Positions 1 through 8,447 are shown, numbered from the stretch's first letter. The stretch is DNA of 64,000 nt from Cryomorpha ignava (GCF_010686655.1 NZ_JAAGVY010000015.1:1-64000), one strand, 5' to 3'. Numbers and translations are program-made. The notes: generated by a model from the sequence alone, not told the origin.

Positions 1-110
1 CTACCCCTGCGGCCATTAATTTCAAGTAAATATTGATAACCGCTGCTTTAAAATGTTCAGTCTATAATTTATAGATGTTTTCCGCAGGGTAGATACCGCT
101 GCGGAGCGCA
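1..110. repeat. REP-like inverted repeat at window edge
   Basis: The arms CTACCCCTGCGG (1-12) and CCGCAGGGTAG (82-92) are inverted copies with one extra base. They are followed by GATACCGCTGCGGAGCG (92-108). Read on the other strand, the right part (GCTCCGCAGC, then GGTATCTACCCTGC) matches segments near 53225-53270, 53445-53490 and, more loosely, 10695-10735. This is therefore one copy of a dispersed non-coding repeat. The left edge may continue outside the window. Confidence 0.55.
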
Positions 111-529
111 CACGACTAAAATGCTGTGTATCAACACTTGATACAATACGTCAATGATAGTGAATCCACAGCTTTTAGAGGTTGAATGAATTCAATTTAA
201 ATTACTCGCTGTGGATTTGTATCGAGATGTACAAAGTGAAATAAGTTAATGAAAAGTAAAACGATACTATGGGTTGCTAGATGCATTATCTATGTCGCAT
301 TTGAAATAGGGTAAAATACTGTATCTTGATGCCATGAAAACTCCGGGGTGCTGATAAACGGATAAAACATTTGTCTTTAATCAAGGTGAAAGGCCACATA
401 AAATCTGGTCATTTCGCGACGTAAAATTCGGTGGTAAGGAAAAAATTATCCCAAACTACTAAGCCTCAAAATATTATAACTTATCGGGAATGCTCTATAC
501 CGGTTTAGATCCTTTAGATCAAGAATGTT
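111..529. other. gene-free stretch
   Basis: I find no open frame with recognisable protein character on either strand, no RNA gene and no clear hairpin terminator. It separates the window edge repeat from the 3' end of the NYN-domain gene. Confidence 0.5.
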
Positions 530-1276
530 TCACCTGTTTTTTCTACCTGGTTTTTCCTTGTTCTTCACATAAATGAGCTTGTTCTTACTCTTTGGATTTA
601 ATCTTTGATCCAAGTCAAATTTTCCGATAGACTTGATCAAAGGTGTTAGTTTTTCAAATCCATAATTTCTAGAATCGAAATTGGGTTGCTTTTTTAGGAG
701 CAAGCTGCCTACATCGCCCAAAAATGCCCATCCGTCCTCATCAGATAAATCTGAAATCGTAGTGGAAATCAACTTTATATCTTTAGGGGTAATCGTCTCA
801 AGACTTTCGTCAGCTTTTGTATCGGTATCTTCTTTTTTCTCTGTTTGGCTTCTTAAAATTTCGATATAAATGAATTTATCGCAGGCAACAATAAAAGGAG
901 TGGGGGTCTTTTTTTCACCAATTCCAATTACTTGCATTCCCGCTTCTCTCAATCGGGTAGCCAATTTTGTAAAGTCGCTATCGCTTGATACGAGACAAAA
1001 TCCACTTACCTTTTCAGAGTAAAGAATGTCCATGGCATCGATAATCATTGCCGAATCTGTCGCATTTTTCCCAGTTGTGTAGGCGTATTGCTGTATGGGT
1101 GTAATTGCATTTTGAAGCAGTAAGTTTTTCCATTTTGATAAATGGGGCTTTGTCCAGTCACCATAAATCCGCTTGATTGTGGGATTTCCGTATTTGGCAA
1201 TCTCTTCCATCATTTCTTTTACATGAGCGGAAGGTATATTGTCGCCATCAATTAGTACAGCTAAGTTTGTATTCAT
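530..1276 (-). CDS. NYN-domain (LabA/DUF88-type) protein with C-terminal OST-HTH-like region
   Basis: This is a predicted PIN-like RNase-fold protein of 248 residues. The N-terminus NLAVLIDGDNIP carries the first acidic cluster, KNATDSAMIIDAMDIL (about 70-85) the second, and CLVSSDSDFTKLATRLREAG (about 94-113) the third, which is the usual acidic constellation of NYN domains. Residues about 160-235 (TPKDIKLISTTI, GWAFLGDVGSLLLKKQPNFDSRNYG, KLTPLIKSI) resemble an OST-HTH/LOTUS RNA-binding module, followed by a basic tail. Proteins of this layout are usually annotated as DUF88 or LabA-like; the RNA target is unknown. It stands alone, with an ATG start and repeat DNA downstream. Confidence 0.85.
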   Translation of the reverse strand: MNTNLAVLIDGDNIPSAHVKEMMEEIAKYGNPTIKRIYGDWTKPHLSKWKNLLLQNAITPIQQYAYTTGKNATDSAMIIDAMDILYSEKVSGFCLVSSDSDFTKLATRLREAGMQVIGIGEKKTPTPFIVACDKFIYIEILRSQTEKKEDTDTKADESLETITPKDIKLISTTISDLSDEDGWAFLGDVGSLLLKKQPNFDSRNYGFEKLTPLIKSIGKFDLDQRLNPKSKNKLIYVKNKEKPGRKNR

Positions 1277-1559
1277 AAGGGGGTTTTTATTTCGTGGGCT
1301 AAGCTACTTTGATTTTTACAGAAATTCTTTCAGAAGTGTAAATTTAGGATTATAAAATTAGCGGAAGCTGCGCATTTTCATCTGATTTTAGTTGGCAGAA
1401 ACGCGCGTTTCAAATACGTTTCAAAAAGAGTGCTGACCCTGCTTCTGTCTTATAATTTCTTCTGCTCTAATTAGCGAGTTATTCACATTGGCCAAAAAGT
1501 TATCTCTTTCCAAAACGGCAAATTAAAATTAAGAAATAGGGTCTTTGCCGCTAAACTTG

Positions 1560-1567
1560 TATTTTTG
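1560..1567 (+). promoter_or_regulatory. Bacteroidota -7 box TATTTTTG
   Basis: TATTTTTG fits the TAnnTTTG consensus and ends 13 bases before the ATG at 1581. The frame can be read from an ATG-like codon at 1545, but that would lie upstream of this box, so the box supports the 1581 start. I see no convincing -33 element at the usual distance. Confidence 0.5.
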
Positions 1568-1580
1568 TTACTTACCAGAT

Positions 1581-1979
1581 ATGAAGAATCTTATCACATT
1601 TTTGCTTTTTATTGGCGGTCTTATTTTTCTTACCAGTTGTGGAAAAGAAGTGATAGATCATAGATGGAAATATATGGGAGACTGGGAGTTTACAGTCCAC
1701 AAATCATCCTTTAATGTAGATAGCATTGGTTCTTCATCGCAGGAAAATTTCACTTATAATGGAGAAATAGTTATCGCAGATTGTTGTGATAAAATTGGGA
1801 TTCATTACGGATCTGAAGATATTCTCATTGCAAAGCTTGACAGAGATGGAAATCTTTATGATTTACCATCAGATCACTGCCGTGGCGTATTTGATGGTAC
1901 CGACAGAGTGCACATATATTTGCGATGGGGAGGATTAGGCGGCGGCATTAGTCATGTTGTAGATGGAGTAAGAAAGTAG
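1581..1979 (+). CDS. small lipoprotein, unknown function
   Basis: This is a predicted lipoprotein of 132 residues. MKNLITFLLFIGGLIFLTSCGKE is a signal peptide with a lipobox ending LTSC, so the mature protein would start with a lipidated Cys and probably face the periplasm or surface. The mature part is short and beta-rich (YMGDWEFTVHKS, FTYNGEIVI) and contains a CC pair (ADCCDK). The open frame extends upstream to 1545, but the signal peptide and the -7 box both point to 1581. I do not recognise a named family. Confidence 0.7.
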   Translation: MKNLITFLLFIGGLIFLTSCGKEVIDHRWKYMGDWEFTVHKSSFNVDSIGSSSQENFTYNGEIVIADCCDKIGIHYGSEDILIAKLDRDGNLYDLPSDHCRGVFDGTDRVHIYLRWGGLGGGISHVVDGVRK

Positions 1980-2016
1980 CTTGCCCGACTGAATGCCTCA
2001 CTGAAATTCTTTTCCT

Positions 2017-2024
2017 TATTTTTG
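2017..2024 (+). promoter_or_regulatory. Bacteroidota -7 box TATTTTTG
   Basis: The sequence fits TAnnTTTG and lies 19 bases before the ATG at 2044. It indicates that the RluA-type gene has its own promoter, separate from the lipoprotein gene. No strong -33 TTTG is visible. Confidence 0.45.
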
Positions 2025-2043
2025 TGCCTTTCCGGCAAATTTG

Positions 2044-3726
2044 ATGCAATCAATTTCTACAGATAAGGCTATCCTTTTCAATTCATTTCAAACTTCCATT
2101 GGTGAGATAGAATTGCCTGCGCGATTTACTTTTCCATTTTATTATGAGCCCCATCCGCTCTCTGTGATTGCTGCAGGAGAACTGCAACAATTCATGCAAA
2201 AACAGGAAGCTTGGAGTGATAAGTTTGGTTTGAATGCGGAAGATAAGCCCCTTAAAACCGGCAAAATGTTCGGCGTTTTGGTGGTTCAGAATGAAGTTGG
2301 CGAATTGGGCTATCTGGCTGCCTTTTCGGGAAAGCTTGATGGGCCAACAAATCATTTCGTTCCTTTTGTGTACAACCTTCCCGAAACTGATAATTTTTAC
2401 ACCAAAGGGATGCGGGTTATTGAAAGTTTGGGTGTGCAAATCAATGAAGCCGGGAATTCGCCGGAAATGGCTAAAACGAAATCAGATCTTGAGAATTTAA
2501 AGGCTTCTGCTGAAAAGGAAATAGAGAACTACCGGGTTGAAATGCGCAATGCCAAGGCTGATAGAAAAAAGCAACGCAAAGCGCTGGAAAATTCAAATAG
2601 TGAAAGTAATGCGGAGTTTCTGATGGAAAAACTCGCAAATGAAAGTCGGCATCAGCGGTATTTATTAAAAGCTTTGGAGGCTGAATGGCAATCTAAAATT
2701 CAAGGTGCGCAAAAGAATTACGATGTGTTTAAAAACGAGCTCAATAGACTTATTGAAGAGCGTGCCCTATCTTCTGCCGATCTTCAAAAACAACTATTTG
2801 ACAAATACCGGTTTTTGAATAGAGCAGGAGAGTCTAAAAGGCTAACCGAAATTATTCAAGCAGACGGATTGCCGCCATCGGGAGCAGGAGATTGTGCTGC
2901 CCCAAAGTTATTGCAATACGCTTTCGCGAATACCCTCAAGCCTATTGCCTTGGCAGAGTTTTGGTGGGGAGCATCACCTAAAACGACTATCCGCCATCAC
3001 AAAAAGTATTATCCCGCCTGCAATAGCAAGTGCAAACCTATTTTGAATTTTATGCTCAAGGGAATGCCTTTAGATCTCAACCCCATGTGGATTGAGCACG
3101 GCCAAAACAAAGAACTTATAACAGTTTACGAAGATGATTACATCTTGCTTGTGAATAAACCCTTCGGTTTGCTTTCGGTACCGGGTAAGGAGATAAACGA
3201 ATCGGTTGCGAGCCGCATGATTGAAAAGTACGGTGAAAATCCGCCAATGCTCGTGCATAGATTAGATATGGATACTTCCGGATTGCTCTTGCTCGCCAAG
3301 TCCACAAAAGTGCACAAGAATTTACAAGCCCAGTTTTTAAAACGCACTGTAAAAAAGCGGTATGTGGCACTGCTTGAAGGAGAATGCAGCCTCGCCGAAG
3401 GCGTAATTGACCTGCCACTTCGGGTAGACCTTGAAGACAGACCCAATCAAATGGTTTGCTACGCCCATGGTAAGCGTGCTGTAACCCAATTTGAGGTAAC
3501 TGAAATAAAAAACGGCAAAACCCGAATCAACTTTTTTCCACAAACCGGCCGTACCCATCAGCTACGTGTACACGCCGCCCACCCACTTGGCTTGAATTGC
3601 CCGATTGTTGGTGATATTCTTTACGGAACAGACAACGATAGAATGCATCTTCATGCCGAATATTTAGAATTTAAACACCCGGAGACACGAAAAATGGTTT
3701 CTTTTGAAGTAAAAGCTGAATTCTAA
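2044..3726 (+). CDS. RluA-family RNA pseudouridine synthase with long N-terminal extension
   Basis: The protein is predicted to convert uridine to pseudouridine in structured RNA. Of 560 residues, the last about 220 form the catalytic domain: DDYILLVNKPFGLLSVPG, the active-site motif HRLDMDTSGLLLLAK with the catalytic Asp, and the late motif FFPQTGRTHQLRVHAAH. The N-terminal about 340 residues contain a conserved-looking region (EIELPARFTFPFYYEPHPL, FSGKLDGPTNHFVPFVYN), a charged coiled-coil stretch (about 140-250) and a Cys/His-containing segment (GAGDCAAPKLLQYA, HHKKYYPACNSKC). Such long RluA proteins are known in several Gram-negative groups; the RNA target cannot be told. TTG at 2041 is also in frame; ATG at 2044 is preferred. 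Confidence 0.88.
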   Translation: MQSISTDKAILFNSFQTSIGEIELPARFTFPFYYEPHPLSVIAAGELQQFMQKQEAWSDKFGLNAEDKPLKTGKMFGVLVVQNEVGELGYLAAFSGKLDGPTNHFVPFVYNLPETDNFYTKGMRVIESLGVQINEAGNSPEMAKTKSDLENLKASAEKEIENYRVEMRNAKADRKKQRKALENSNSESNAEFLMEKLANESRHQRYLLKALEAEWQSKIQGAQKNYDVFKNELNRLIEERALSSADLQKQLFDKYRFLNRAGESKRLTEIIQADGLPPSGAGDCAAPKLLQYAFANTLKPIALAEFWWGASPKTTIRHHKKYYPACNSKCKPILNFMLKGMPLDLNPMWIEHGQNKELITVYEDDYILLVNKPFGLLSVPGKEINESVASRMIEKYGENPPMLVHRLDMDTSGLLLLAKSTKVHKNLQAQFLKRTVKKRYVALLEGECSLAEGVIDLPLRVDLEDRPNQMVCYAHGKRAVTQFEVTEIKNGKTRINFFPQTGRTHQLRVHAAHPLGLNCPIVGDILYGTDNDRMHLHAEYLEFKHPETRKMVSFEVKAEF

Positions 3727-3741
3727 TTTAAGACCTCACCA

Positions 3742-4308
3742 ATGATTATCAGACAAGCTACGAAGGCAGATTCAGAGGTTTTAACAATATTGATTATGCT
3801 CGCCCTGGAAGCTATGGTATATGAATTTATAGCAGAAAAGAATTTCGAAAAAGGGATTGCTTTTTTGAGCCATTTCACCAAAAGCGAAAACAATCAATAT
3901 TCTTATCAAAACTGTTTTGTTGCGGAAGTGAATGGAGCTGTGGTTGGAGCTGTAAATGCTTACGATGGTGCGCATTTAGATGTCCTCCGCAAACCCGTTT
4001 TAGACTTCGTGTTTAAAACAACGGGTAGAGCAATAAAGGTCGGAGATGAAACCCAGGAAGGTGAGCTTTACATTGATACCCTTGGTGTAAATCCAAATTA
4101 TCAAGGTCTGGGAATCGGTTCTGCACTCGTAAATCATCTGATTGATAAAATTGTTGTTCAAAAGCGCCAAACTCTAGGGTTGCTTGTAGATGTTGATAAC
4201 CCAAAAGCCAGGAAATTGTATCTAAAACTCGGTTTTAAATCAGTGGGTTATAAAACGCTTTTTGTTAAAGAGCTTGAGCATTTGCAAATAAGCCCGAAAG
4301 CCAATTAA
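3742..4308 (+). CDS. GNAT-family N-acetyltransferase
   Basis: This is a predicted acetyl-CoA-dependent N-acetyltransferase of 188 residues. MIIRQATKADSEVL is a typical GNAT opening. The acetyl-CoA binding motif A appears as YIDTLGVNPNYQGLGIGSALVNHLI (QxxGxG-type), followed by the beta-bulge/helix VDVDNPKARKLYLKLGFKSVGY. The substrate is unknown. It lies 15 bases downstream of the pseudouridine synthase gene and is probably co-transcribed with it. It is usually annotated only to family level. Confidence 0.85.
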   Translation: MIIRQATKADSEVLTILIMLALEAMVYEFIAEKNFEKGIAFLSHFTKSENNQYSYQNCFVAEVNGAVVGAVNAYDGAHLDVLRKPVLDFVFKTTGRAIKVGDETQEGELYIDTLGVNPNYQGLGIGSALVNHLIDKIVVQKRQTLGLLVDVDNPKARKLYLKLGFKSVGYKTLFVKELEHLQISPKAN

Positions 4309-4370
4309 TTGGAAATTTCCTGTCATTATTTCGTATATTTATTTCGTTTAACTGATGATATCCTATTAAA

Positions 4371-5819
4371 ATGAAAATATATAGCTCTATTTTATTTTGC
4401 ATTGCTTTTATATTTGCCACATCTGTCACAGCCCAGCAATGGCTTGATAAAACATATGATTTTGAAGTTTTTCCCGATTCAGTATATGGTTACGCCACCA
4501 ATTTCTATGGGGGTACCGATACGCTGAAAATGGATATTTACAGCCCAATTTGCGATGACTCATCACACGTTTCACGGCGACCATTACTTGTTTGGATTCA
4601 CGGAGGAGCTTTTTTGGTCGGCGATAAAAGCGACAATAGTATTGTAAATCTCTGTGAAGAGTTTGCCAAACGCGGGTATGTTACGGCGAGTATCGATTAC
4701 CGTCTGGGCTTTGTGTCTGACGAAGATTCTCACGAATGTAATTTCCCGAATTACGAGTGTCAATTTGCGGCAGATAGTGCCGAGTGGGCGCGTGCATATT
4801 ACCGATCTGTGCAAGATGCCAAAGGTGCAATACGGTATCTGATCAATAGAAATTCTGGTTTCAGGATTGATACAAACAATGTCTTCATAGCCGGCGAAAG
4901 TGCAGGTGCATTCGTCGCGCTTGGTGCCGCACTGATGGATGATGATGGTGAACGACCAATACAAACATTTGCTACTTCTGATGTTCCGATTCCCGGAAAT
5001 TACGCTCTGAATTGTGCTTATAATCAAGATGTTGAATTCCTTGGAGAAACCATCGCCCGACCTGATCTTGGTTTCATAGAAGGAACTATTGAGCCTTCAA
5101 CTGTTCAATACACAATAAAAGGAGTCGGTAATATGTTCGGCGGAATGTTTGGCAATTTACTAGCTATCGACAATGCTGCAGTAAAGCCTGCCATTTATTC
5201 TTTTCACCAACGTTGCGATTTGGTTGTGCTTATTGATAGTGGTTTTGTGTTTCAAGGCGCATCGTGGTGTCTTACCAATGGGTATAATTGCTTTGCCTTC
5301 GCGAATAATAATGTAATGCTTTATGGAAGCCGAGCTATTCGCAACTGGAATGAAACAAACAATTACGGCTATACTCTTGAAAGTGACTTTACTTCAGTTG
5401 AGTTTCCCTACAATTTTTGGTTTGGTGAAGGAAGTTGTATAGATCAGGGATTAAATGTAGGCTGCCACGGATACGCCAATAAAGCGTTGCGTGAAAATAA
5501 TTTGGCTGAATTTTTTACTCCTCTTATTACCACATTCCCCATTTGCGATCCTGCGATAGTTTCATTGGTTGAGCCAGTGCAACAGATTGATTTTGCAATT
5601 TTCCCTAACCCGGTAAATGTCATGCTATCTGTTAAAAGCGAATATTCGGGTCTGCTTCAAATCAGAGTTTTAAACCCGATGGGAAGGATTGTTATAATAG
5701 ATGAATTCAATTATACCGGGTTTGCTCAAATAGATTTAAGCAGACTCCCGAGCGGAATTTATTTTATGGAAATGAAAACTTATTTTGGAGTGCAGGTTTT
5801 TAAAATTGTGAAGGAGTAG
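4371..5819 (+). CDS. secreted carboxylesterase-like hydrolase with T9SS sorting domain
   Basis: This is a predicted alpha/beta-hydrolase of 482 residues, exported and then secreted or surface-anchored by the type IX system. The signal peptide is MKIYSSILFCIAFIFATSVTAQQ. LLVWIHGGAFLVGDKS supplies the oxyanion-hole HGG, and VFIAGESAGAFVALGAAL holds the nucleophile Ser (GESAG), both typical of carboxylesterases. The last about 75 residues (IFPNPVNVMLSV, GLLQIRVLNPMGRIV, LSRLPSGIYFMEM, VFKIVKE) form a type A T9SS C-terminal domain. The segment between holds several Cys residues. The substrate is unknown, and the catalytic Asp/His could not be assigned with confidence. Confidence 0.85.
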   Translation: MKIYSSILFCIAFIFATSVTAQQWLDKTYDFEVFPDSVYGYATNFYGGTDTLKMDIYSPICDDSSHVSRRPLLVWIHGGAFLVGDKSDNSIVNLCEEFAKRGYVTASIDYRLGFVSDEDSHECNFPNYECQFAADSAEWARAYYRSVQDAKGAIRYLINRNSGFRIDTNNVFIAGESAGAFVALGAALMDDDGERPIQTFATSDVPIPGNYALNCAYNQDVEFLGETIARPDLGFIEGTIEPSTVQYTIKGVGNMFGGMFGNLLAIDNAAVKPAIYSFHQRCDLVVLIDSGFVFQGASWCLTNGYNCFAFANNNVMLYGSRAIRNWNETNNYGYTLESDFTSVEFPYNFWFGEGSCIDQGLNVGCHGYANKALRENNLAEFFTPLITTFPICDPAIVSLVEPVQQIDFAIFPNPVNVMLSVKSEYSGLLQIRVLNPMGRIVIIDEFNYTGFAQIDLSRLPSGIYFMEMKTYFGVQVFKIVKE

Positions 5820-5931
5820 CTCTAAGCACTTCCTAGCAATTTGTTGCGAATAAAACGTACTATTTAATTAGAATAACGTAGAGATTATTATTCTTATTAT
5901 TTGTGTTTATATCAACCCTAACTTATATATT

Positions 5932-6531
5932 TTGAAACACTTTCAGCTCGTTTTGCTTTTCTCTTTTACATCGATACTTGTTAACGGACAAAGCACTCAT
6001 AGCCTCGATTTTAACCGTTTTGGATTGCGTGCAGGAGCAAACTTTGCGCACATAAACTTCTCAAAAGGAGAGCCACCAGCTGATACAAAGACCACCTGGC
6101 AACCAGGACTTGTTGCGGGCGTTTATATCGCCATGCCCATCTCTAATAAGCTTGCCATTCAACCGGAGTATCTCTTCTCTCAAATGAATTCAGCGGTAAA
6201 AGAAAATGACGTCCTCATTAAACTAAATTACTTATCACTGCCTGTTTTTTTGAAATTTCAACTCACGGAGCAATTGGCGTTAATGGCCGGGCCACAGTTT
6301 GATTTGCTAATAAGCGCAGATGGAAATTTCGGAACGAGTCAAAAACTTACACACGATGTGGAAGAGAGCAGCATTGCTGCTACAGTTGGGTTAGAATTAA
6401 CACTTTATAAAACGTTTGCAATGAGTGGTCGTTACATGCAAGGCTTAAACCATATTGGAATAAAACAAAGTGGTACGGTGCAAGAATTTAAATTTGAAAT
6501 GGTGCAGATTTCTGCATCTTTCAGTTTTTGA
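5932..6531 (+). CDS. outer-membrane beta-barrel (PorT-like) protein
   Basis: The 199-residue protein begins with a signal peptide (MKHFQLVLLFSFTSILVNGQS). It continues with alternating strands typical of small porin-family beta-barrels in this phylum: FGLRAGANFAHINF, GLVAGVYIAMPISNKLAIQPEYLFSQM, LNYLSLPVFLKFQLTEQLALMAGPQFDLLISA, ending KFEMVQISASFSF with a terminal Phe. It probably sits in the outer membrane; no transport role can be assigned. The start is TTG, and the signal peptide begins exactly there, so an ATG start is not available without losing it. Confidence 0.75.
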   Translation: MKHFQLVLLFSFTSILVNGQSTHSLDFNRFGLRAGANFAHINFSKGEPPADTKTTWQPGLVAGVYIAMPISNKLAIQPEYLFSQMNSAVKENDVLIKLNYLSLPVFLKFQLTEQLALMAGPQFDLLISADGNFGTSQKLTHDVEESSIAATVGLELTLYKTFAMSGRYMQGLNHIGIKQSGTVQEFKFEMVQISASFSF

Positions 6532-6581
6532 TAACGCCAAGAGATTTAAATCGGGGTTTTACTTAAATCTAATGCAAAAGA

Positions 6582-6609
6582 AAATCCGGTACGCGTTCGC
6601 ACCGGATTT
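6582..6609 (+). terminator. hairpin downstream of beta-barrel gene
   Basis: A perfect 9-bp stem (AAATCCGGT / ACCGGATTT) has a 10-base loop that is itself nearly self-complementary (ACGCGTTCGC). The following tract ATTTCCTTG is a weak U-run. It may be a terminator or part of a small structured RNA. Confidence 0.45.
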
Positions 6610-6635
6610 CCTTGCTATGAAACAGAAAAACTATC

Positions 6636-6681
6636 AGAGCCTGCTTAGAGTGAGACGATGAAAGATGCAGGCTCTTGTTTT
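6636..6681 (+). terminator. rho-independent terminator candidate
   Basis: A 9-bp stem AGAGCCTGC / GCAGGCTCT with a 22-base loop is followed by TTGTTTT. It lies about 100 bases after the beta-barrel stop codon and is a better terminator than the hairpin before it. Confidence 0.5.
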
Positions 6682-6961
6682 AATGCGACTAATGTACAAA
6701 ATAATTCGAGGAATCAAACATTTTTTCTGATTAATGATGACTCTAAATTAAGATAATACCATCTTAAATAGCCGTGTTTTAAAGCGATAGTCACATCAAA
6801 AAATCAAAGAATCGTATATAATTTAGGCGCAAACGCTGAACTTCTCAATTAAGTTGATCTACGAAGATTCTGAAAATTCGGGTACTTCCACAGAATAATC
6901 AGATTTTAATAGTGCTGCTGATTTATAGGATTGGGTTTTATACCTTGCGCCGCAAAAAATC

Positions 6962-7456
6962 ATGAAAAAATTACTCCTCTCACTTTTTGTTTTGATTCTC
7001 TTGGCCACTTGTTCATCACCCAAAACCGAATCAATTCAAGAAAATCTAGCCGGCTTATGGTCGCTTAAAGCAATGGACATTCAAGATTCTATTGGCGTTT
7101 GGCACCAATGGAATGGCGGCATGCAGGGATATTTACTCTACGATGGTCTCGGACATGGAGCGCTGCATTTGCTTACAAAAGACTATGAAGACTTTGATAT
7201 TTCATTTAATAATTTTGATGAGTCAGCCCCTTTAGAAGCCTTGCGGCATCTCAACAATTCGTATGTTTATATTGCAAACTACCGGGTGTTAACGGATGAA
7301 GGAATTGTAGAACACGAGCGTATATCGCATAGCAATCCGGGCGATTGGGGAAAAATCGTAAAGCGCAAATTCTCATTTAATGGAGATACGCTAATTCTGC
7401 AACCAGTGGAAGATGAGAATGCTGCTCTGCGGTTGAAATGGCTGAAAGAGAAATAA
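6962..7456 (+). CDS. lipoprotein with lipocalin-like domain
   Basis: This is a predicted lipoprotein of 164 residues. MKKLLLSLFVLILLATCSSPK is a signal peptide with lipobox LATC. The mature part (NLAGLWSLKAMDIQDSIGVWHQW, GMQGYLLYDGLGHGALHLL, ANYRVLTDEGIVEHERISHSNPGDWG, VKRKFSFNGDTLILQP) matches the pattern of the lipocalin-like family PF13924, where a G-x-W strand opens a small barrel. Ligand and role are unknown. It converges on msrA, with only 8 bases between the two stop codons. Confidence 0.7.
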   Translation: MKKLLLSLFVLILLATCSSPKTESIQENLAGLWSLKAMDIQDSIGVWHQWNGGMQGYLLYDGLGHGALHLLTKDYEDFDISFNNFDESAPLEALRHLNNSYVYIANYRVLTDEGIVEHERISHSNPGDWGKIVKRKFSFNGDTLILQPVEDENAALRLKWLKEK

Positions 7457-7464
7457 AACCAATT

Positions 7465-7995
7465 TTACTTTTCAGGGATTTGAATACCATGCTTTTTCAA
7501 CTTTTTCAAATTTAAATGCCCGCCAAATTTTTCATTGAGTAAAGTTAGCTTTGGATGAATATACCTCTTGCAAAATAACGCATCCGGTCTTGTGAAAAAG
7601 TAGTCGGTAAATTCAGGAATATTTTTTTTAAAAGTGTGAAAATAAAGTAGCTCGGTAACCAATTTTTCATGGCGCATTTCCCCGAAATGGGACAATATTC
7701 TTCCTGCTTTTGCATATTGATCTTCGCCAAAAACATAAACTGCCGAACGGTATTTTTGTCGCATACGATGAGATGATGAACTGGAATGCGTCAAGAGATG
7801 AATTTCCAAAATATCGTGAAGCGAAATAATTTCCGGATTGAAATGTATGATTATGGCTTCTGATAATTTTTCAGGAAGATCGGTTGCGCTAATCCATCCT
7901 TGGTCAACTTTCTCAATACCTTTTAGAGAAGCAAAAACGCCTTCGGTGCACCAATGACACCCACCGCCAAGACCAATATTTAAAAGTGGGCTCAT
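7465..7995 (-). CDS. msrA: divergent peptide methionine-S-sulfoxide reductase
   Basis: MsrA reduces methionine-S-sulfoxide in proteins. This 176-residue protein keeps the catalytic motif as GGGCHWCTEGVFASLKGIEKVDQGW (standard GCFWCTE, here with His in place of Phe), QKYRSAVYVF, and the C-terminal FFTRPDALFCKRYIHPKL, where a resolving Cys normally lies. The usual GYAGG is replaced by GWISA and the HDPT/NRQG region by HSSSSSHRMRQ, so it is a divergent member. Its ATG overlaps the stop of the upstream redoxin gene (7992-7995), which suggests translational coupling and a shared redox task. Confidence 0.8.
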   Translation of the reverse strand: MSPLLNIGLGGGCHWCTEGVFASLKGIEKVDQGWISATDLPEKLSEAIIIHFNPEIISLHDILEIHLLTHSSSSSHRMRQKYRSAVYVFGEDQYAKAGRILSHFGEMRHEKLVTELLYFHTFKKNIPEFTDYFFTRPDALFCKRYIHPKLTLLNEKFGGHLNLKKLKKHGIQIPEK

Positions 7996-8447
7996 ATCTC
8001 ACCAAGCATTTCAATGAGATGGTAGTCGAGGCGAAGCAAGGCTCTATTTGGGTCTGATCCAAAAATACTGTCAACAACAATTCCATCTGCATTTACCAAA
8101 ATCCAGTGTGGAGTGCCGGCGCCCTTGTAATCGTGAAAAGTTGCAGAAATACCGGTATCATAAAATATTGGAAAACGGATGTAAAATTCATCTCGTGCAG
8201 CCGCCATTTCTTCTGGCGAATATTCCGGTCCTGCGTAATTGGTATGAATACCCAATACCTGAATTGACACTCCGCGTTCAACCACAATTCTATTTGCAAA
8301 AGGGATTGCTCGTCCTAAACAACCGGGACAACCAAGGTAGAAAAAAAGAATCAGTAGCGGTTTTCCGACGAACTCATCTTTTTGTGGGACTTCATCGTTA
8401 AATATGCTCGCCAGCGACCATCCCGGTAAAGGTTTTCCAATCTCCAT
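7992..8447 (-). CDS. thioredoxin-fold (TlpA/AhpC-TSA type) protein with CPGC motif
   Basis: This is a predicted thiol-disulfide oxidoreductase of 151 residues without a signal peptide, so probably cytoplasmic. PLLILFFYLGCPGCLGRAIPFANRI gives a CxxC motif (C-P-G-C) at the end of the first strand, and GTPHWILVNADGIVVDSIFG provides the cis-Pro loop of the thioredoxin fold. The opening EIGKPLPGWSL is typical of AhpC/TSA-Redoxin proteins. It overlaps msrA by four bases (ATGA) and may act as the reductant of that enzyme. This is inference from context; a peroxidase role is the alternative. Confidence 0.75.
   Translation of the reverse strand: MEIGKPLPGWSLASIFNDEVPQKDEFVGKPLLILFFYLGCPGCLGRAIPFANRIVVERGVSIQVLGIHTNYAGPEYSPEEMAAARDEFYIRFPIFYDTGISATFHDYKGAGTPHWILVNADGIVVDSIFGSDPNRALLRLDYHLIEMLGEI

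Larger units (their letters stand above)
6532..6961. other. 430-base gap with two hairpins
   Basis: Two hairpins occur within 100 bases of the stop of the beta-barrel gene. AAATCCGGT (6582-6590) pairs with ACCGGATTT (6601-6609). AGAGCCTGC (6636-6644) pairs with GCAGGCTCT (6667-6675), with TTGTTTT after it. The remainder, to the lipoprotein start at 6962, is AT-rich with no gene that I can support; a 63-codon frame across the hairpins is not credible. Confidence 0.55.

Noticed and set aside
6470-6661. 63-codon plus-strand frame after the beta-barrel gene
   Set aside because: It overlaps the end of the real gene and passes through two hairpins; there is no protein character.
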